Positions 1 through 10,774 of a stretch of DNA of 64,000 nt are shown piece after piece (position 1 is the stretch's first letter; each line of letters starts with the position of its first letter). The notes beneath the pieces were generated by a model. It searched no databases. It saw only the letters and a program-made list of their open reading frames with translations, and was not told where the DNA came from. The stretch is from contig NC_013235.1 in NCBI RefSeq assembly GCF_000024365.1, positions 3,162,001-3,226,000 on the forward strand. Direction: 5' to 3'. Source of the DNA: Nakamurella multipartita DSM 44233. GTDB lineage: Bacteria > Actinomycetota > Actinomycetes > Mycobacteriales > Nakamurellaceae. Both the position numbers and the translations under genes were made by a program.

Positions 1-84
1 CCGACCCAGGTTGATTGCGTAGAGCCGGTAAAGCTCGGTCCCCGGCTGGGCGCAACGTAGCACCATGCATTCGGTCGCGGTCAT
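1..84 (-). CDS. Hypothetical protein, N-terminal fragment (runs off left edge)
   Basis: Only the first 28 codons are inside the window. The peptide begins MTATECMVLRCAQPG and stays open to the edge. Its ATG (84-82) shares bases with the TGA of the gene upstream in an ATGA junction, so the two are probably translationally coupled. The visible residues match no family I recognise, and the function is unknown. The gene was called because of the tight stop-start overlap and the absence of an in-frame stop. Confidence 0.5.
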   Translation of the reverse strand, partial: MTATECMVLRCAQPGTELYRLYAINLGR

Positions 85-434
85 CTCGAAGCCGCCGCCC
101 AGTCCGAGGGCTTCGACGGTGCAGCGAGGTGATCGGCGGCGACCGGCCGGCCGTCGAGCATCGATGCGGCGTAAAACGTCATCCAGGCGCCGGGCGCAAA
201 GGCCATCGTCGCGTACGGCTCGTCCCGCGGAATGCGCCTGACTCTGTCATCGTCGGCCGGGTCGATGCGACTGTAAGTCCACGCTGTCAGTACGCCGTCC
301 GTGATTTCCATTCGGTCGGCTCTAAGCATGACTTCCCGGCCATCAGGTAGACCCACCGACCAATACATTGACCCGTATTGGTCGCAGTACTTATCGCCGG
401 ATAGCGCGAACTGAAGCACGCGTGATTCTGTCAT
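81..434 (-). CDS. Hypothetical protein, 117 aa
   Basis: A small, apparently soluble protein beginning MTESRVLQF. It has no membrane segment or signal peptide and is moderately acidic, with many aromatic residues (for example YGSMYWSVGLPDG near residue 20). I do not recognise the family. The start at 434 is preferred because AAGGGGGG lies 8 nt upstream, while the in-frame ATG at 440 would leave only 2 nt of spacing and the ATG at 491 has no ribosome site. It overlaps the next gene (1-84) by an ATGA junction, so the pair forms a two-gene unit. Such small coupled pairs can be toxin/immunity or chaperone/client genes, but nothing in the sequence proves this. Confidence 0.6.
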   Translation of the reverse strand: MTESRVLQFALSGDKYCDQYGSMYWSVGLPDGREVMLRADRMEITDGVLTAWTYSRIDPADDDRVRRIPRDEPYATMAFAPGAWMTFYAASMLDGRPVAADHLAAPSKPSDWAAASR

Positions 435-629
435 CGCCATGGCCCCCCTTGTCGAGGCGCCCATCATCCGGCGCGCGGGGACCATCCGCATCTGACCCAG
501 GTGTCAATTTCCGCGGCCAATGCGACGCGTTGCTACCGAGAGTTGCGGTATTCCGACTCCATCGGCGTTTCCCCGCCGCGCCCGCCTTGCCGACGTGACC
601 ATCGGTGAGCGAGTGACGAGGGGCGCATC

Positions 630-962
630 TTGACGCGGGCCTCGATACTCGGCACCGTGACCTCCCTGGCCAGGCCTGACCATGACGAGCTGGACGACAA
701 CACTGCGCGGGTCGCGACCATCATCGCCATGGCCGTCCGCAACGCGCTCGAGGAGATCCACGGCGGTGGGATCGAGGACAGCCTGACCGACCGTCAGATG
801 GCCAAGATCAACCCCATCGTCCGCAACGCGGTGGCCACCACCGTGCACGCCTACTTCGCGCCCGAGGACGATGTCAAGGCGGCGCGATGGCTGCGCTTTC
901 AAGCCATGCTCGTGCCGGACTACTGGGAACGGCCGCGCATCGTCGATGACTACTACGACTGA
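630..962 (+). CDS. Hypothetical protein, 110 aa, TTG start
   Basis: An acidic, soluble, probably helical protein of unknown family, opening MTRASILGTVTSLARPD and closing with the acidic tail RIVDDYYD. The TTG at 630 is supported by GAGGGG at 618-623 with 6 nt spacing. There is no membrane segment. It stands alone between the divergent small pair on the left and the converging HNH remnant on the right. Codon use looks normal for the region. I cannot assign a function. Confidence 0.5.
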   Translation: MTRASILGTVTSLARPDHDELDDNTARVATIIAMAVRNALEEIHGGGIEDSLTDRQMAKINPIVRNAVATTVHAYFAPEDDVKAARWLRFQAMLVPDYWERPRIVDDYYD

Positions 963-1056
963 CAAGAGCCGCGTTTCCGCAGGTCAGGTGCCTATCCGGC
1001 AACGAGCCGAGTCCTGCCGGTCGCGGGCTCCGGGTGAAGGACGGCATTACGGCCCG

Positions 1057-1854
1057 TCACCCGAACGTGCATATTTTGCGTATCCGCAGGTTGCACCGGG
1101 CACACCGACCGTTCCCGTTCCGCAGATCCGTCACCCCACCCTTGGCCACCGCCACCGCATGATCAACATGACGGATCGGCGCCCCACACCACGGGGTACG
1201 ACACAGCTGATCCCGAAGCGTGAGGAAGGTGCGGGCCACCTCGGGGAAATCCCGTTTGCGGGCGTCGGTCCCGGCCAACTCCCCCGTCTCCGGGTTCGTA
1301 TACAACCGCCGCACCCACACCTTGGTCTTGCTGTCGGCCCGGACCAGGTCCCGGGCCACCGGCGCCGGGACCGGCCCGTACCCGACGACCTGCGCCGGCT
1401 CATCATCACCGTCGAGCAGGGTCCGGTCGGTCATCACCACATGCAATTCGATACCCGGCACCTCCGCTGCACCCTCGCCCGGAGTCAGCACCCGCCGCAC
1501 CAGCTCATCAGCCATGATCTGACCCTTGCTCCGATGCTCGTCCGGGTCGACCGCCCCGGCCAGCGCCGCCCGATGCAACGCCCCGAACACCGCCACCCCC
1601 TGCACCGTCGGCAGCAACGCCGTCACATACGCCATACAGTCCGGCGCCGGCCGGATACTCACCCGCCGATCCACCGCCAGCAACCGGGCCCGCTGCGAGA
1701 CCGCGAACGCATCAGTCAACCGGGCCTGCGCCGCCGCCACAGCCCCCTTCACTCGCTCCAATGCGGACAGCAGCTCGATCCGCTCAGGGTCGGACGCCGC
1801 ATTCAGGGCAGCCAGTTCCGCAACCATCGCGGAGATCTGCTGGCAGCTCGACAT
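1057..1854 (-). pseudogene. Degenerate DUF222 / HNH endonuclease (13E12 family)
   Basis: The open frame (265 aa) carries the hallmarks of actinobacterial DUF222-HNH proteins: RRVSIRPAPD near residue 64, SKGQIMAD, VMTDRTLL, GYGPVPAPVARDL, and the HNH start CRTPWCGAPIRHVDHAVA near residue 225. Two things are wrong. The N-terminal helix ending AFAVSQRAR joins directly to LLAVDRRVSIRP, whereas family members I know have roughly 110-120 residues between these points, so an in-frame deletion is likely. The C-terminus breaks off just after the second Cys pair (CARCNLRIRKICTFG) without the usual tail. These proteins are multicopy in actinobacteria and decay often. Activity is doubtful, and pseudogene is my best call. 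Confidence 0.65.
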
Positions 1855-1977
1855 GTGTTTGATTTTAGTCGATTCACCTCAGGTTATATACGATATCGAC
1901 CATCTCAACTGCCTCGACATCACCGGTCGTTCGCGGAAACCGCCCTGGGCCAGCATTTCTCGGACGCCGCTGGCCAT

Positions 1978-2280
1978 TTACCCCGCGGTCGGCGAATCCA
2001 GTTTGGCCGCGCCGAAGAACGGCGCCCAGCCACGGATCTGGCGGTCGGCGATCAGACCGAGCGACCAGAACGGATCCTGGTCCAGCAGGCGGGCGACGTG
2101 GTCGGCGTCGTCCGCGTCCAGGATGAGCAGGGCGCCGGGTCCGCCGGAGGTCAGCGGTCCGCTGATCACGATCCGGCCCTGCTCGAACAGCGAGGCCAGG
2201 TAGTCCTTGTGCCGGGGACGGTGCTCGTCCAGCCGGGCCGGATCGTCGGCGTAGCGGTAGATGACGGCGTGCAGTGACAT
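1978..2280 (-). CDS. YciI-like protein, 100 aa
   Basis: Short alpha/beta protein of the YciI family (dimeric ferredoxin-like fold). It opens MSLHAVIYRYADDP, with the family pattern of an RPRHKDYL helix, a GPL turn and the DPFW segment. Family members have a conserved His-Asp pair and are thought to act as small enzymes or accessory proteins related to muconolactone isomerase; few have known substrates. The start at 2280 follows GAAAGG. It is the last gene of the operon, 26 nt after the KstD-like gene, which suggests it acts on or clears the same ring-type metabolite. Confidence 0.8.
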   Translation of the reverse strand: MSLHAVIYRYADDPARLDEHRPRHKDYLASLFEQGRIVISGPLTSGGPGALLILDADDADHVARLLDQDPFWSLGLIADRQIRGWAPFFGAAKLDSPTAG

Positions 2281-2306
2281 ATGAGGCCTTTCGACGTTGG
2301 AGGGGT

Positions 2307-3899
2307 TCAGAGAGTGTCGGCCAGCGTCCGGCCGACGGCGAAGGCGCGGGTGATGGCCGAGCCCAGGGTGGCGCCGCCGCCCGGATAGGCGTCGGCGAAC
2401 ACGGTGGCGGCGACATTGCCGGCCGCGTAGAGGTTTCCGACCGGCTCCCCCCGCCGGTTGAGCACCCGCCCGTCCTCGTCGGTGACCAGACCGCCGCAGG
2501 TGCCCAGGGTGCCGGGCCTGATCGGGATCGCATGGAACGGTCCCTGGGTCAGCGGAGCGAGGCACGGATGCGGTTGCCGGGCATCGCCCAGATACCGGTC
2601 CGCGGCGGATTCACCGCGGTGGAACAGCGGGTCGTGCCCGTCGGCGGCGTACTTGTTGAACTCGGCGACCGTCTGGGCCAACGTGAACGCGTCGATCGCC
2701 AGCGCCGCGGCCAATTCCTCAACGGTGGATCCGCTGATCGCCCAGCCGGGCACCTGGCCGACCGGGGTGCCGCCGATCGAGTACCGCGAGACGTACCCGC
2801 TGTCCACCACCAGCCAGGCCGGAATGTGCTCGTGCTGACCGGTGTTCGGGTCGATCGTCCGGAACACCTTGTTCAGGTCGTGGTAGTTCACCGCCTCGTT
2901 GACGAACCGGCGTCCGGCGGCGTTGACCATGATCGACCCGGGCAGGGTCAATTCGACGTTGGCCATCCGGCCGGACGGCCGGCCGTCGTAACGGTGATCG
3001 GGATCCTGCAGCACCGGCACCCCCCACACCGCGCGCATGGTGCCCACGCTGCCGCCGGCGGCCAGTCCCAGCTCCAGCCCGTCGCCGGTGTTGCTGGGCG
3101 CGCTGATCGGGGTGACCGGGTTGGGCAGGAATGCCGCCTGCAGCCGCGGATTCCACTCGAAGCCGCCGGAGGCCAGGACCACCGCGCGGGCTCGGACGGT
3201 GCCCGCCGCCGAGGTCAGCCGCCAGCCGTCCCCGTCCGGACGGAGCTCGTCGACCCCGGCCCCGGTCACGATCTGCACACCCCGCTCTTCGGCCGAGACC
3301 ACCAGCGACGCGACCAGGGCGCCGCCCATCGTCCGGGTGCCCGCAGCATTCCGGTGGGCGATCAACTCCGCGTCGAACCCGCTGGCCGCCATGGCGTCTC
3401 GCTCGGTCATGGTGATCGGTGGGAAGTAGGTCGGCGGCCGGATCCGGGCGGTGACCCCGGGATACTCGGTGCCGTCGAACGGCTGCACGTCCAATCCGCG
3501 TCCGCGGGCGGCGCCGGCCCAGTCCGGGTGATAGTCCGGTCGGGGCAGCGCGACCAGCCGCACCCGGGTGCGCTCGTCGAGCCAGCGCACGGCCTCCCCC
3601 GCCGTCCGGATGTACCAGCGCAACGTCTGCGCCGGCACCTGGCCGCCGGTGGCGGTGGTCAGGTAGGTCAGCGCGGCCTCGGTCGAGTCGGGGTAGTCCG
3701 GCCCCATCAGGTGGTGGTTGGGCATCCAGGCCACCCCGCCGGAGACGGCGGAGGTCCCGCCGAGCAGATCGGCCTTTTCCAGCACGACGACGGTGCGTCC
3801 GCCGTCGGCGGCCCGGCATGCGGCGACCAGACCGGCCGCCCCGCTGCCGATCACCGCCACGTCCACGTCCAGATCCAGGTCGAGGGTCATGGTCATCAC
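2307..3899 (-). CDS. FAD-dependent dehydrogenase, KstD-like (530 aa)
   Basis: Flavoprotein of the fumarate reductase / 3-ketosteroid-delta1-dehydrogenase superfamily. Near the N-terminus is the dinucleotide-binding motif VAVIGSGAAGLVAA, followed by LLGGTSAVSGGVAWMPNHH, which is typical of KstD-like enzymes. The C-terminal FAD loop reads NLYAAGNVAATVFADAYPGGG, retaining the YPG element that contains a catalytic Tyr in characterised KstD. Expected chemistry is alpha,beta-dehydrogenation of a cyclic ketone with FAD as acceptor. It overlaps the AroE-like gene by 4 nt, and a second KstD-like gene lies two genes upstream. No steroid-degradation genes are nearby, so a steroid substrate should not be assumed. 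Calling it a generic FAD-binding dehydrogenase is safest. Confidence 0.85.
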   Translation of the reverse strand: MMTMTLDLDLDVDVAVIGSGAAGLVAACRAADGGRTVVVLEKADLLGGTSAVSGGVAWMPNHHLMGPDYPDSTEAALTYLTTATGGQVPAQTLRWYIRTAGEAVRWLDERTRVRLVALPRPDYHPDWAGAARGRGLDVQPFDGTEYPGVTARIRPPTYFPPITMTERDAMAASGFDAELIAHRNAAGTRTMGGALVASLVVSAEERGVQIVTGAGVDELRPDGDGWRLTSAAGTVRARAVVLASGGFEWNPRLQAAFLPNPVTPISAPSNTGDGLELGLAAGGSVGTMRAVWGVPVLQDPDHRYDGRPSGRMANVELTLPGSIMVNAAGRRFVNEAVNYHDLNKVFRTIDPNTGQHEHIPAWLVVDSGYVSRYSIGGTPVGQVPGWAISGSTVEELAAALAIDAFTLAQTVAEFNKYAADGHDPLFHRGESAADRYLGDARQPHPCLAPLTQGPFHAIPIRPGTLGTCGGLVTDEDGRVLNRRGEPVGNLYAAGNVAATVFADAYPGGGATLGSAITRAFAVGRTLADTL

Positions 3900-4717
3900 C
3901 GTCCCGCCAGCGGGCCGTCGGCCAGCAGGAAGTCGACGATCAGCTGGGCGACGGCGGTGAACATGTCGCCGCCCGTCGAGGTGCCGCAGCCCAGCGCCCG
4001 GGCCGCCTCGATGAGCGGCGGGACGGCCGGTTGGGTGACCACATCGGCGACGAAGGTGTCCGGCGTGAGCTGCTCGATCAGGATCGGCAAGGGGTCGCCG
4101 GGGCGCATACCCATCGGAGTGGCGTGCGCGACGAGGTCGAATCCGGTCGGGTCAGGGGTGCCGACGCCGACCACGCGGTCCGGGAACCGGGACTGCAGCC
4201 GGGCGATGAGGCTGTCCCGGCGGACCGGGTCGGCATCGTGCAGTGCCAGTTCCGCCGCGCCCTTGGCCAACAGCTCGAGAGCGATCGCGGTGCCCGCCCC
4301 GCCGGCGCCGATCTGCAGCACCCGCCGGCCGGCCGGGTCACCGCCGTTCGCGCGCACCGCCGACACGTAGGCCGCTCCGTCGACTTGGTCGCCGTGCCAG
4401 GTGCCGTCGGCGTTGCGCCGGGCCACGTTCACCGAGCCGAGGAACGCCGCCCGGTCGGTCAGGGTGCCGCAGTGCCGGGCCACGCCGAACTTGTGCGGCA
4501 CGGTGGCGATCAGGCCGCCGATGCTGCCCGAGGGGGTCAATCCGGCGATGAGCGCGTCCAGGTGGTCGCCGCTGATCTGCATCGGGACGACAACGCCGGC
4601 ACACCCACGGGCGGCGAACTCGCGGGTGATGCCGTCCGGGGATTTCACCTGGGCGATCGGGTCGCCCACGATCGGCACGACCAGCGTCTGGCCGGACAGG
4701 GCTGGATAGGGGTTCAT
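3896..4717 (-). CDS. Shikimate dehydrogenase-like oxidoreductase (273 aa)
   Basis: AroE-fold protein with an N-terminal substrate domain and a C-terminal Rossmann domain (RRVLQIGAGGAGTAIALEL, about residues 130-150). The catalytic Lys is kept in TVPHK, and the Asp of the canonical NTDG motif is kept as QVDG. The neighbouring Asn, which contacts substrate in true AroE, is replaced, and the usual GAVNT reads GSVNV. These changes and the location between two KstD-like flavoproteins, with ATGA overlaps on both sides (3896-3899 and 4714-4717), suggest a catabolic hydroaromatic alcohol dehydrogenase (quinate/shikimate-like) rather than the aromatic-biosynthesis enzyme. Confidence 0.85.
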   Translation of the reverse strand: MNPYPALSGQTLVVPIVGDPIAQVKSPDGITREFAARGCAGVVVPMQISGDHLDALIAGLTPSGSIGGLIATVPHKFGVARHCGTLTDRAAFLGSVNVARRNADGTWHGDQVDGAAYVSAVRANGGDPAGRRVLQIGAGGAGTAIALELLAKGAAELALHDADPVRRDSLIARLQSRFPDRVVGVGTPDPTGFDLVAHATPMGMRPGDPLPILIEQLTPDTFVADVVTQPAVPPLIEAARALGCGTSTGGDMFTAVAQLIVDFLLADGPLAGR

Positions 4718-6480
4718 CGGATCTCCTGAGTTGCGGGGGTGGAGGTGATGTCGGTGGCCGCGCGGGCGGCGTGCCGGGCCGCGACGTAGCCGAAGATGAG
4801 GCCGCCGCCGACCTGGCAGCCGGCGCCGGGGTATTCCGCGGCGCTCATCGAGGCGGCGTCGTTCCCGCAGGCGTACAGGCCCACGATCGGATCGCCGGCG
4901 GCGTTCAGGACCTGGCTGTCGGCGTTGGTGCGCAGTCCGAGCGAGGTGCCCAGCGGGGTCGGCACCAGCGCGATCGCGTAGAAGGGCGCCTGGTCGATCG
5001 GCCCGAGGCAGGGGTTGGGTGTGTGCTCCGGGTCGCCGTACTGCCGGCCGAACGGGCTGGTGCCCTTGCCGAACTCGTCGTCGACGCCGGTCGCGGCGAA
5101 CCGGTTGTGGTCGGCGACGGTGCGGGCCAGCCCGGCGGCGTCCACGCCGATCGAGACGGCCAGCTCACCGATACTCGGCGCGCGGTGCAGGTACCCCGAC
5201 TGCAGGTACTTGCGCAGGTACGCCTGGGGCAGCTTGGGCCGGATCAGGCCCAAGCCGTAGCGATGCAGCGCCCGCGAATCGATGATCAACCAGGCCGGCA
5301 CGGTACCGCTGGCGTACATGGCCCGGACGAACCGGTGGTAGGACACCGACTCGTCGACGAACCGGCGGCCGTCCGCGCCCACCGCGACGATGCCCGGCTT
5401 ACTGCGGTCCCAGATGTGCGGGAACACCGCGGTCGAGCCGTCCTTGCGCCGCCCGACGGAGCTGGGGAACCAGAACGCGTTGTCGTCCTGCGGTGCGCTC
5501 AGCACACCCCCGACATCCATGCCCAGGGAAAGGGTGTCGCCGGTGGATCCCTCACTCGCCCGGGTGTACTGCGGGGTCGGTTCGGGCAGGAACTCGCGCC
5601 GCCACCGGGTGCTGGCCGAGAACCCGCCCCCGGCCAGCACGACGCCGCGGCGCACCTGGATCCGCCGCTCCTGACCTTGGTAGGCGACGATCGCCGCGGT
5701 GACCCGGCCGGTCTCGTCGGTCACCAGCCGGGTCGCGGTGGCGGTGAACCACACCCGCCCGCCGTGCTGCTTGAGCTGGTGGAAAAGGTTGGCGACCAGA
5801 GCGTTTCCCATCGCCAGCCGGGTGCCGCGGCGGTACCGCAGCCGATCGGTGGCCCACCGGGCGCCCAGCCGGCCGGCCAGCGGCAGCGCTCGGGGCGAGC
5901 CCTTGAGTAAGGTCAGCAGCCGGTTGACCTCGGCCCGGCGCACCATCATGGTGCCGCCGAAGAGCGCGAACTCGGGCACCGGCGGCCGGACCCGGCTGAA
6001 GTCGTCCGGGCCGAGCAGGCGCCCGTCGAAGGTCTGCGGTTCCAGCGCGCGACCGCCCAGGCTGGCGCCTTCGATCTCGGGGTGGTAATCGACGACGGTC
6101 GCGGAATGCCAGAACTTCACGCCGAGCGCGTCGAAGTAGTCGATGGCCTCGCCGCCGTGAGCCAGGTAGGACTCGCGGACCTCGCGCGGCGCCTTGTCCC
6201 CGACCAGCCGATCCAGGTAGCCGCTGGCCACCTGGGCGTCGTCGGTGATCCCGGCGGCCCGCTGGTAGTGGTTGCCCGGGACCCAGCAGGTGCCGGCCGA
6301 GTAGGCAGTGGTGCCGCCCAGGAACTCGGTCTTTTCCAGCACCAGGACGGACAGGCCCTCGTGGGCGCCGGTCACGGCCGCGGACAGGCCGCCCGCTCCG
6401 CTGCCCAGGATCAGCAGGTCGACCTGCTCGTCGGGCTCGCGGTGACTGTCACGGTGAACGTCGCTGGGCATCGGTGGCAT
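4714..6480 (-). CDS. FAD-dependent dehydrogenase, KstD-like (588 aa)
   Basis: First gene of the four-gene operon. It has an FAD motif LLILGSGAGGLSAAV near residue 22, then FLGGTTAYSAGTCWVPGNH, and the C-terminal signature GNDAASMSAAEYPGAGCQVG, all typical of KstD-like FAD-binding dehydrogenases. It is a distant paralogue of the gene at 2307-3899, so the pathway probably needs two ring desaturations or two related substrates. No signal peptide is visible. The start at 6480 lacks a clear ribosome site; an in-frame ATG lies 9 nt downstream. Its stop overlaps the AroE-like start in ATGA. Confidence 0.85.
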   Translation of the reverse strand: MPPMPSDVHRDSHREPDEQVDLLILGSGAGGLSAAVTGAHEGLSVLVLEKTEFLGGTTAYSAGTCWVPGNHYQRAAGITDDAQVASGYLDRLVGDKAPREVRESYLAHGGEAIDYFDALGVKFWHSATVVDYHPEIEGASLGGRALEPQTFDGRLLGPDDFSRVRPPVPEFALFGGTMMVRRAEVNRLLTLLKGSPRALPLAGRLGARWATDRLRYRRGTRLAMGNALVANLFHQLKQHGGRVWFTATATRLVTDETGRVTAAIVAYQGQERRIQVRRGVVLAGGGFSASTRWRREFLPEPTPQYTRASEGSTGDTLSLGMDVGGVLSAPQDDNAFWFPSSVGRRKDGSTAVFPHIWDRSKPGIVAVGADGRRFVDESVSYHRFVRAMYASGTVPAWLIIDSRALHRYGLGLIRPKLPQAYLRKYLQSGYLHRAPSIGELAVSIGVDAAGLARTVADHNRFAATGVDDEFGKGTSPFGRQYGDPEHTPNPCLGPIDQAPFYAIALVPTPLGTSLGLRTNADSQVLNAAGDPIVGLYACGNDAASMSAAEYPGAGCQVGGGLIFGYVAARHAARAATDITSTPATQEIR

Positions 6481-6551
6481 GCGTCAAGGCTCGCAGCCAG
6501 AGTATGTCCTGTCCAACACTGAATAGATCAATCACTTTGTCATGCAGGGTC

Positions 6552-7448
6552 TTAATGAGGGATCGGCATCACGTCGTCGGCCACGGCCAGCACCGCGCGC
6601 AGCACGGTCGACGGGTTGTCCGCCGACCAGGCCAGGGCGTGATCGAGGTAGGTGGGCGCGCCGCGCAACGGCACGAACACCGAGCCGGACGGCATGATCT
6701 GGGCAACCCCGTCGGAGATCAGCGCGACCCCGACCCCGGCCGCGACCAGGGTCAGGATCATGAACGGGTCGGTGATCTCCTGCACCACCCGCGGGCGGAA
6801 CCCGGCGCCGATGCAGGCCCGCACCCCGGCCTCGCGCAGGCCGGACCCGGACGCCGCCGGCGTGGTGATGAAGTCCTCGTCGGCCAGGTCGGCCAGGTCG
6901 ACCTCCGGATCCTCGGCCAACGGATGGTCGATCGGCAGGGCCACGCCCAGGGGTTCCCGGGCGATCAGCCGGCTGCGCACCGCCGGCGAGGCATCCAGCG
7001 GAAGCGCCACGAAACACAGGTCCAGCGAACCCCTTTCGATCTGGAGCACGCCGTCCCGGGTCAGCATCCCGGCCACCAGGTTGAGCGTGACCTGCGGGTA
7101 CCGCCGGCGCACGGCCCGAGTCAGCGGCGGCAGCGTGCGGTGGTTCAGCGCGCCGGAGAAACCGACCGTGACGGTGCCGTAGACCGCCCCGGACACCGCC
7201 CGGGTGGCCTGCCGGCCCAGCTCGAGCTCCTCGAACACGCGGTGCGCGTGCGGCAGCAGGGCCGCCCCGGCCGGAGTCAGGGCGACGCTGCGGGTGCTGC
7301 GGTCGAACAGCGTCACCCCGAGTTCGCGTTCGAGCTTGCGGATCGTCTGGCTCAGCGGCGATTGCGCCAGCCGCAGTCGGGCCGCGGCCCGGCCGAAATG
7401 CAGCTCTTCGGCGACCGCGACGAACGCCTCCAGCTGGCGAATCTCCAC
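6552..7448 (-). CDS. LysR-family transcriptional regulator (298 aa)
   Basis: The first 60 residues are a classic LysR winged helix-turn-helix (EIRQLEAFVAVAEELHFGRA...SQTIRKLERELG), followed by a periplasmic-binding-like effector domain from about residue 90. The GTG at 7448 is the only start that gives the normal LysR N-terminus. It overlaps the stop of the upstream VOC gene, once that gene's frameshift is ignored, as TAGTG. It lies 71 nt upstream of the KstD/AroE-like operon on the same strand and is the likely pathway regulator. Effector unknown. Confidence 0.88.
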   Translation of the reverse strand: MEIRQLEAFVAVAEELHFGRAAARLRLAQSPLSQTIRKLERELGVTLFDRSTRSVALTPAGAALLPHAHRVFEELELGRQATRAVSGAVYGTVTVGFSGALNHRTLPPLTRAVRRRYPQVTLNLVAGMLTRDGVLQIERGSLDLCFVALPLDASPAVRSRLIAREPLGVALPIDHPLAEDPEVDLADLADEDFITTPAASGSGLREAGVRACIGAGFRPRVVQEITDPFMILTLVAAGVGVALISDGVAQIMPSGSVFVPLRGAPTYLDHALAWSADNPSTVLRAVLAVADDVMPIPH

Positions 7449-7773
7449 TACCGGCCGCGCAGGCCGAAGGGGTTTCCGTTGGGTCGGCCAGCACGCACAC
7501 CCGAGCCCCCGGAGCGACCTCGCGGGCGGCGCTGCGTTCGGTCGCGCCGGCCGCCAGCAGCGTGGCAATGGCGGCGTCCAGATCGTCCACGTCGGTGTAG
7601 AAGACCGGCCCGCCCGCCTCGGCCGGGGTCAGGCTCACCTCGAAGCCGTCGACGTTGTAGCCCACGTAGTACGGGGTGTCGGTGTGCGGGTCGCCGTACA
7701 GCGCCGTGTAGACGGCCTTCGCGGCGTCCAGATCGGCGGCGGGCAGGACCACGCTGCGGATGGCAGTACTCAT
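7448..7773 (-). pseudogene. VOC-family protein with apparent -1 frameshift near its end
   Basis: Starts ATG at 7773 and encodes a glyoxalase/bleomycin-resistance-type (VOC) protein: IRSVVLPAADLDAAKAVYTALYGD, then GPVFYTDVDDLDAA and VCVLADP. Straight after VCVLADP, at 7482-7480, the conserved ending NGNPFGLRGR continues in a different frame and stops at TAG 7450-7448, as if one C of a CCCC run were missing. As it stands, translation would run on for about 300 meaningless residues across the LysR gene. With one base restored it is a normal protein of about 108 aa coupled to LysR by TAGTG. This could be a genuine mutation or a sequence error. A role in the neighbouring operon's chemistry is possible. 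Confidence 0.75.
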
Positions 7774-7833
7774 GACGGACTCCTTGTCGTGGGGCGACGC
7801 GGCGCGTCACCGGATGGATGGAACGGGTCGCGG

Positions 7834-10220
<2,387 letters not shown>

Positions 10221-10224
<4 letters not shown>

Positions 10225-10745
10225 GCTGTCTCCATCCGTGCAGTCGACGTCCGTGCGGCCGAGGTCCACGCAGTCGGTCCCGGCCCCCCTGTGTCTACCA
10301 GCCAGCGACCGGCCCGCATCAGCTCGCGTCCGGGCAGTTCGTCGGCCTCCCGCCAGGCCTGGATGCGGTGCGGGACGACCCGGAACCAGCAGTACCGGAT
10401 CGCTTCGGCCCGGGGGTCGAAGCCGGCCCGGGCCGCGAACCGGTCGGCCGCCGGCGCGGGCAGCTCGTCCATCTCGAGGACCTGGACGTCACCGTCGATC
10501 ATGGTCACGTCCCGGGTGCCGCCCAGGCCGAGCCGGACCCGGCCGGTGGCGGCCAGGTTCCGGCCGGTCGGGCTGTCCGCCGGAGTGGCCAGCAGCAGGG
10601 CCCGCCCGTCCCAGTCGAAGGACAGCGGCACCAGGTAGGGCGAGCCGTCGGTTCCGGCGCTGGCCACCCACACGTCCACGTCCCGGCTGAGCCGACGCTC
10701 GGTGTCGCGGCGGCGCCAGATCGGTGAACGGGGGTCGGCACACAT
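10221..10745 (-). CDS. Pyridoxamine 5'-phosphate oxidase-family protein (174 aa)
   Basis: Split beta-barrel flavin/F420-binding protein: VDVWVASAGTDGSPYLVPLSFDW, then LLLATPADSPTGRNLAATGRVRLGLG, the typical PPOX pattern in which the first strand set binds the cofactor phosphate. Family members in actinobacteria reduce or oxidise xenobiotics with FMN or F420. It lies 29 nt downstream of the VOC gene and overlaps uvrA-like by ATGA, so it belongs to the same operon. A role in drug or quinone modification would fit the context but is inference. Confidence 0.85.
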
Positions 10746-10774
10746 CGCGGGGACCTTTCGACAGTCGTTGCCGC

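Noticed and set aside
3896-4717. Biosynthetic aroE
   Set aside because: Motifs are altered (QVDG, GSVN) and the gene overlaps two catabolic flavoprotein genes, with no aromatic-biosynthesis gene near.
6532-7773. A 413-aa protein fusing a VOC domain to a long C-terminal region
   Set aside because: The region after residue about 97 is Arg/Gly-rich noise overlapping LysR in another frame. The conserved VOC ending is found in a different frame, so this is a frameshift product.
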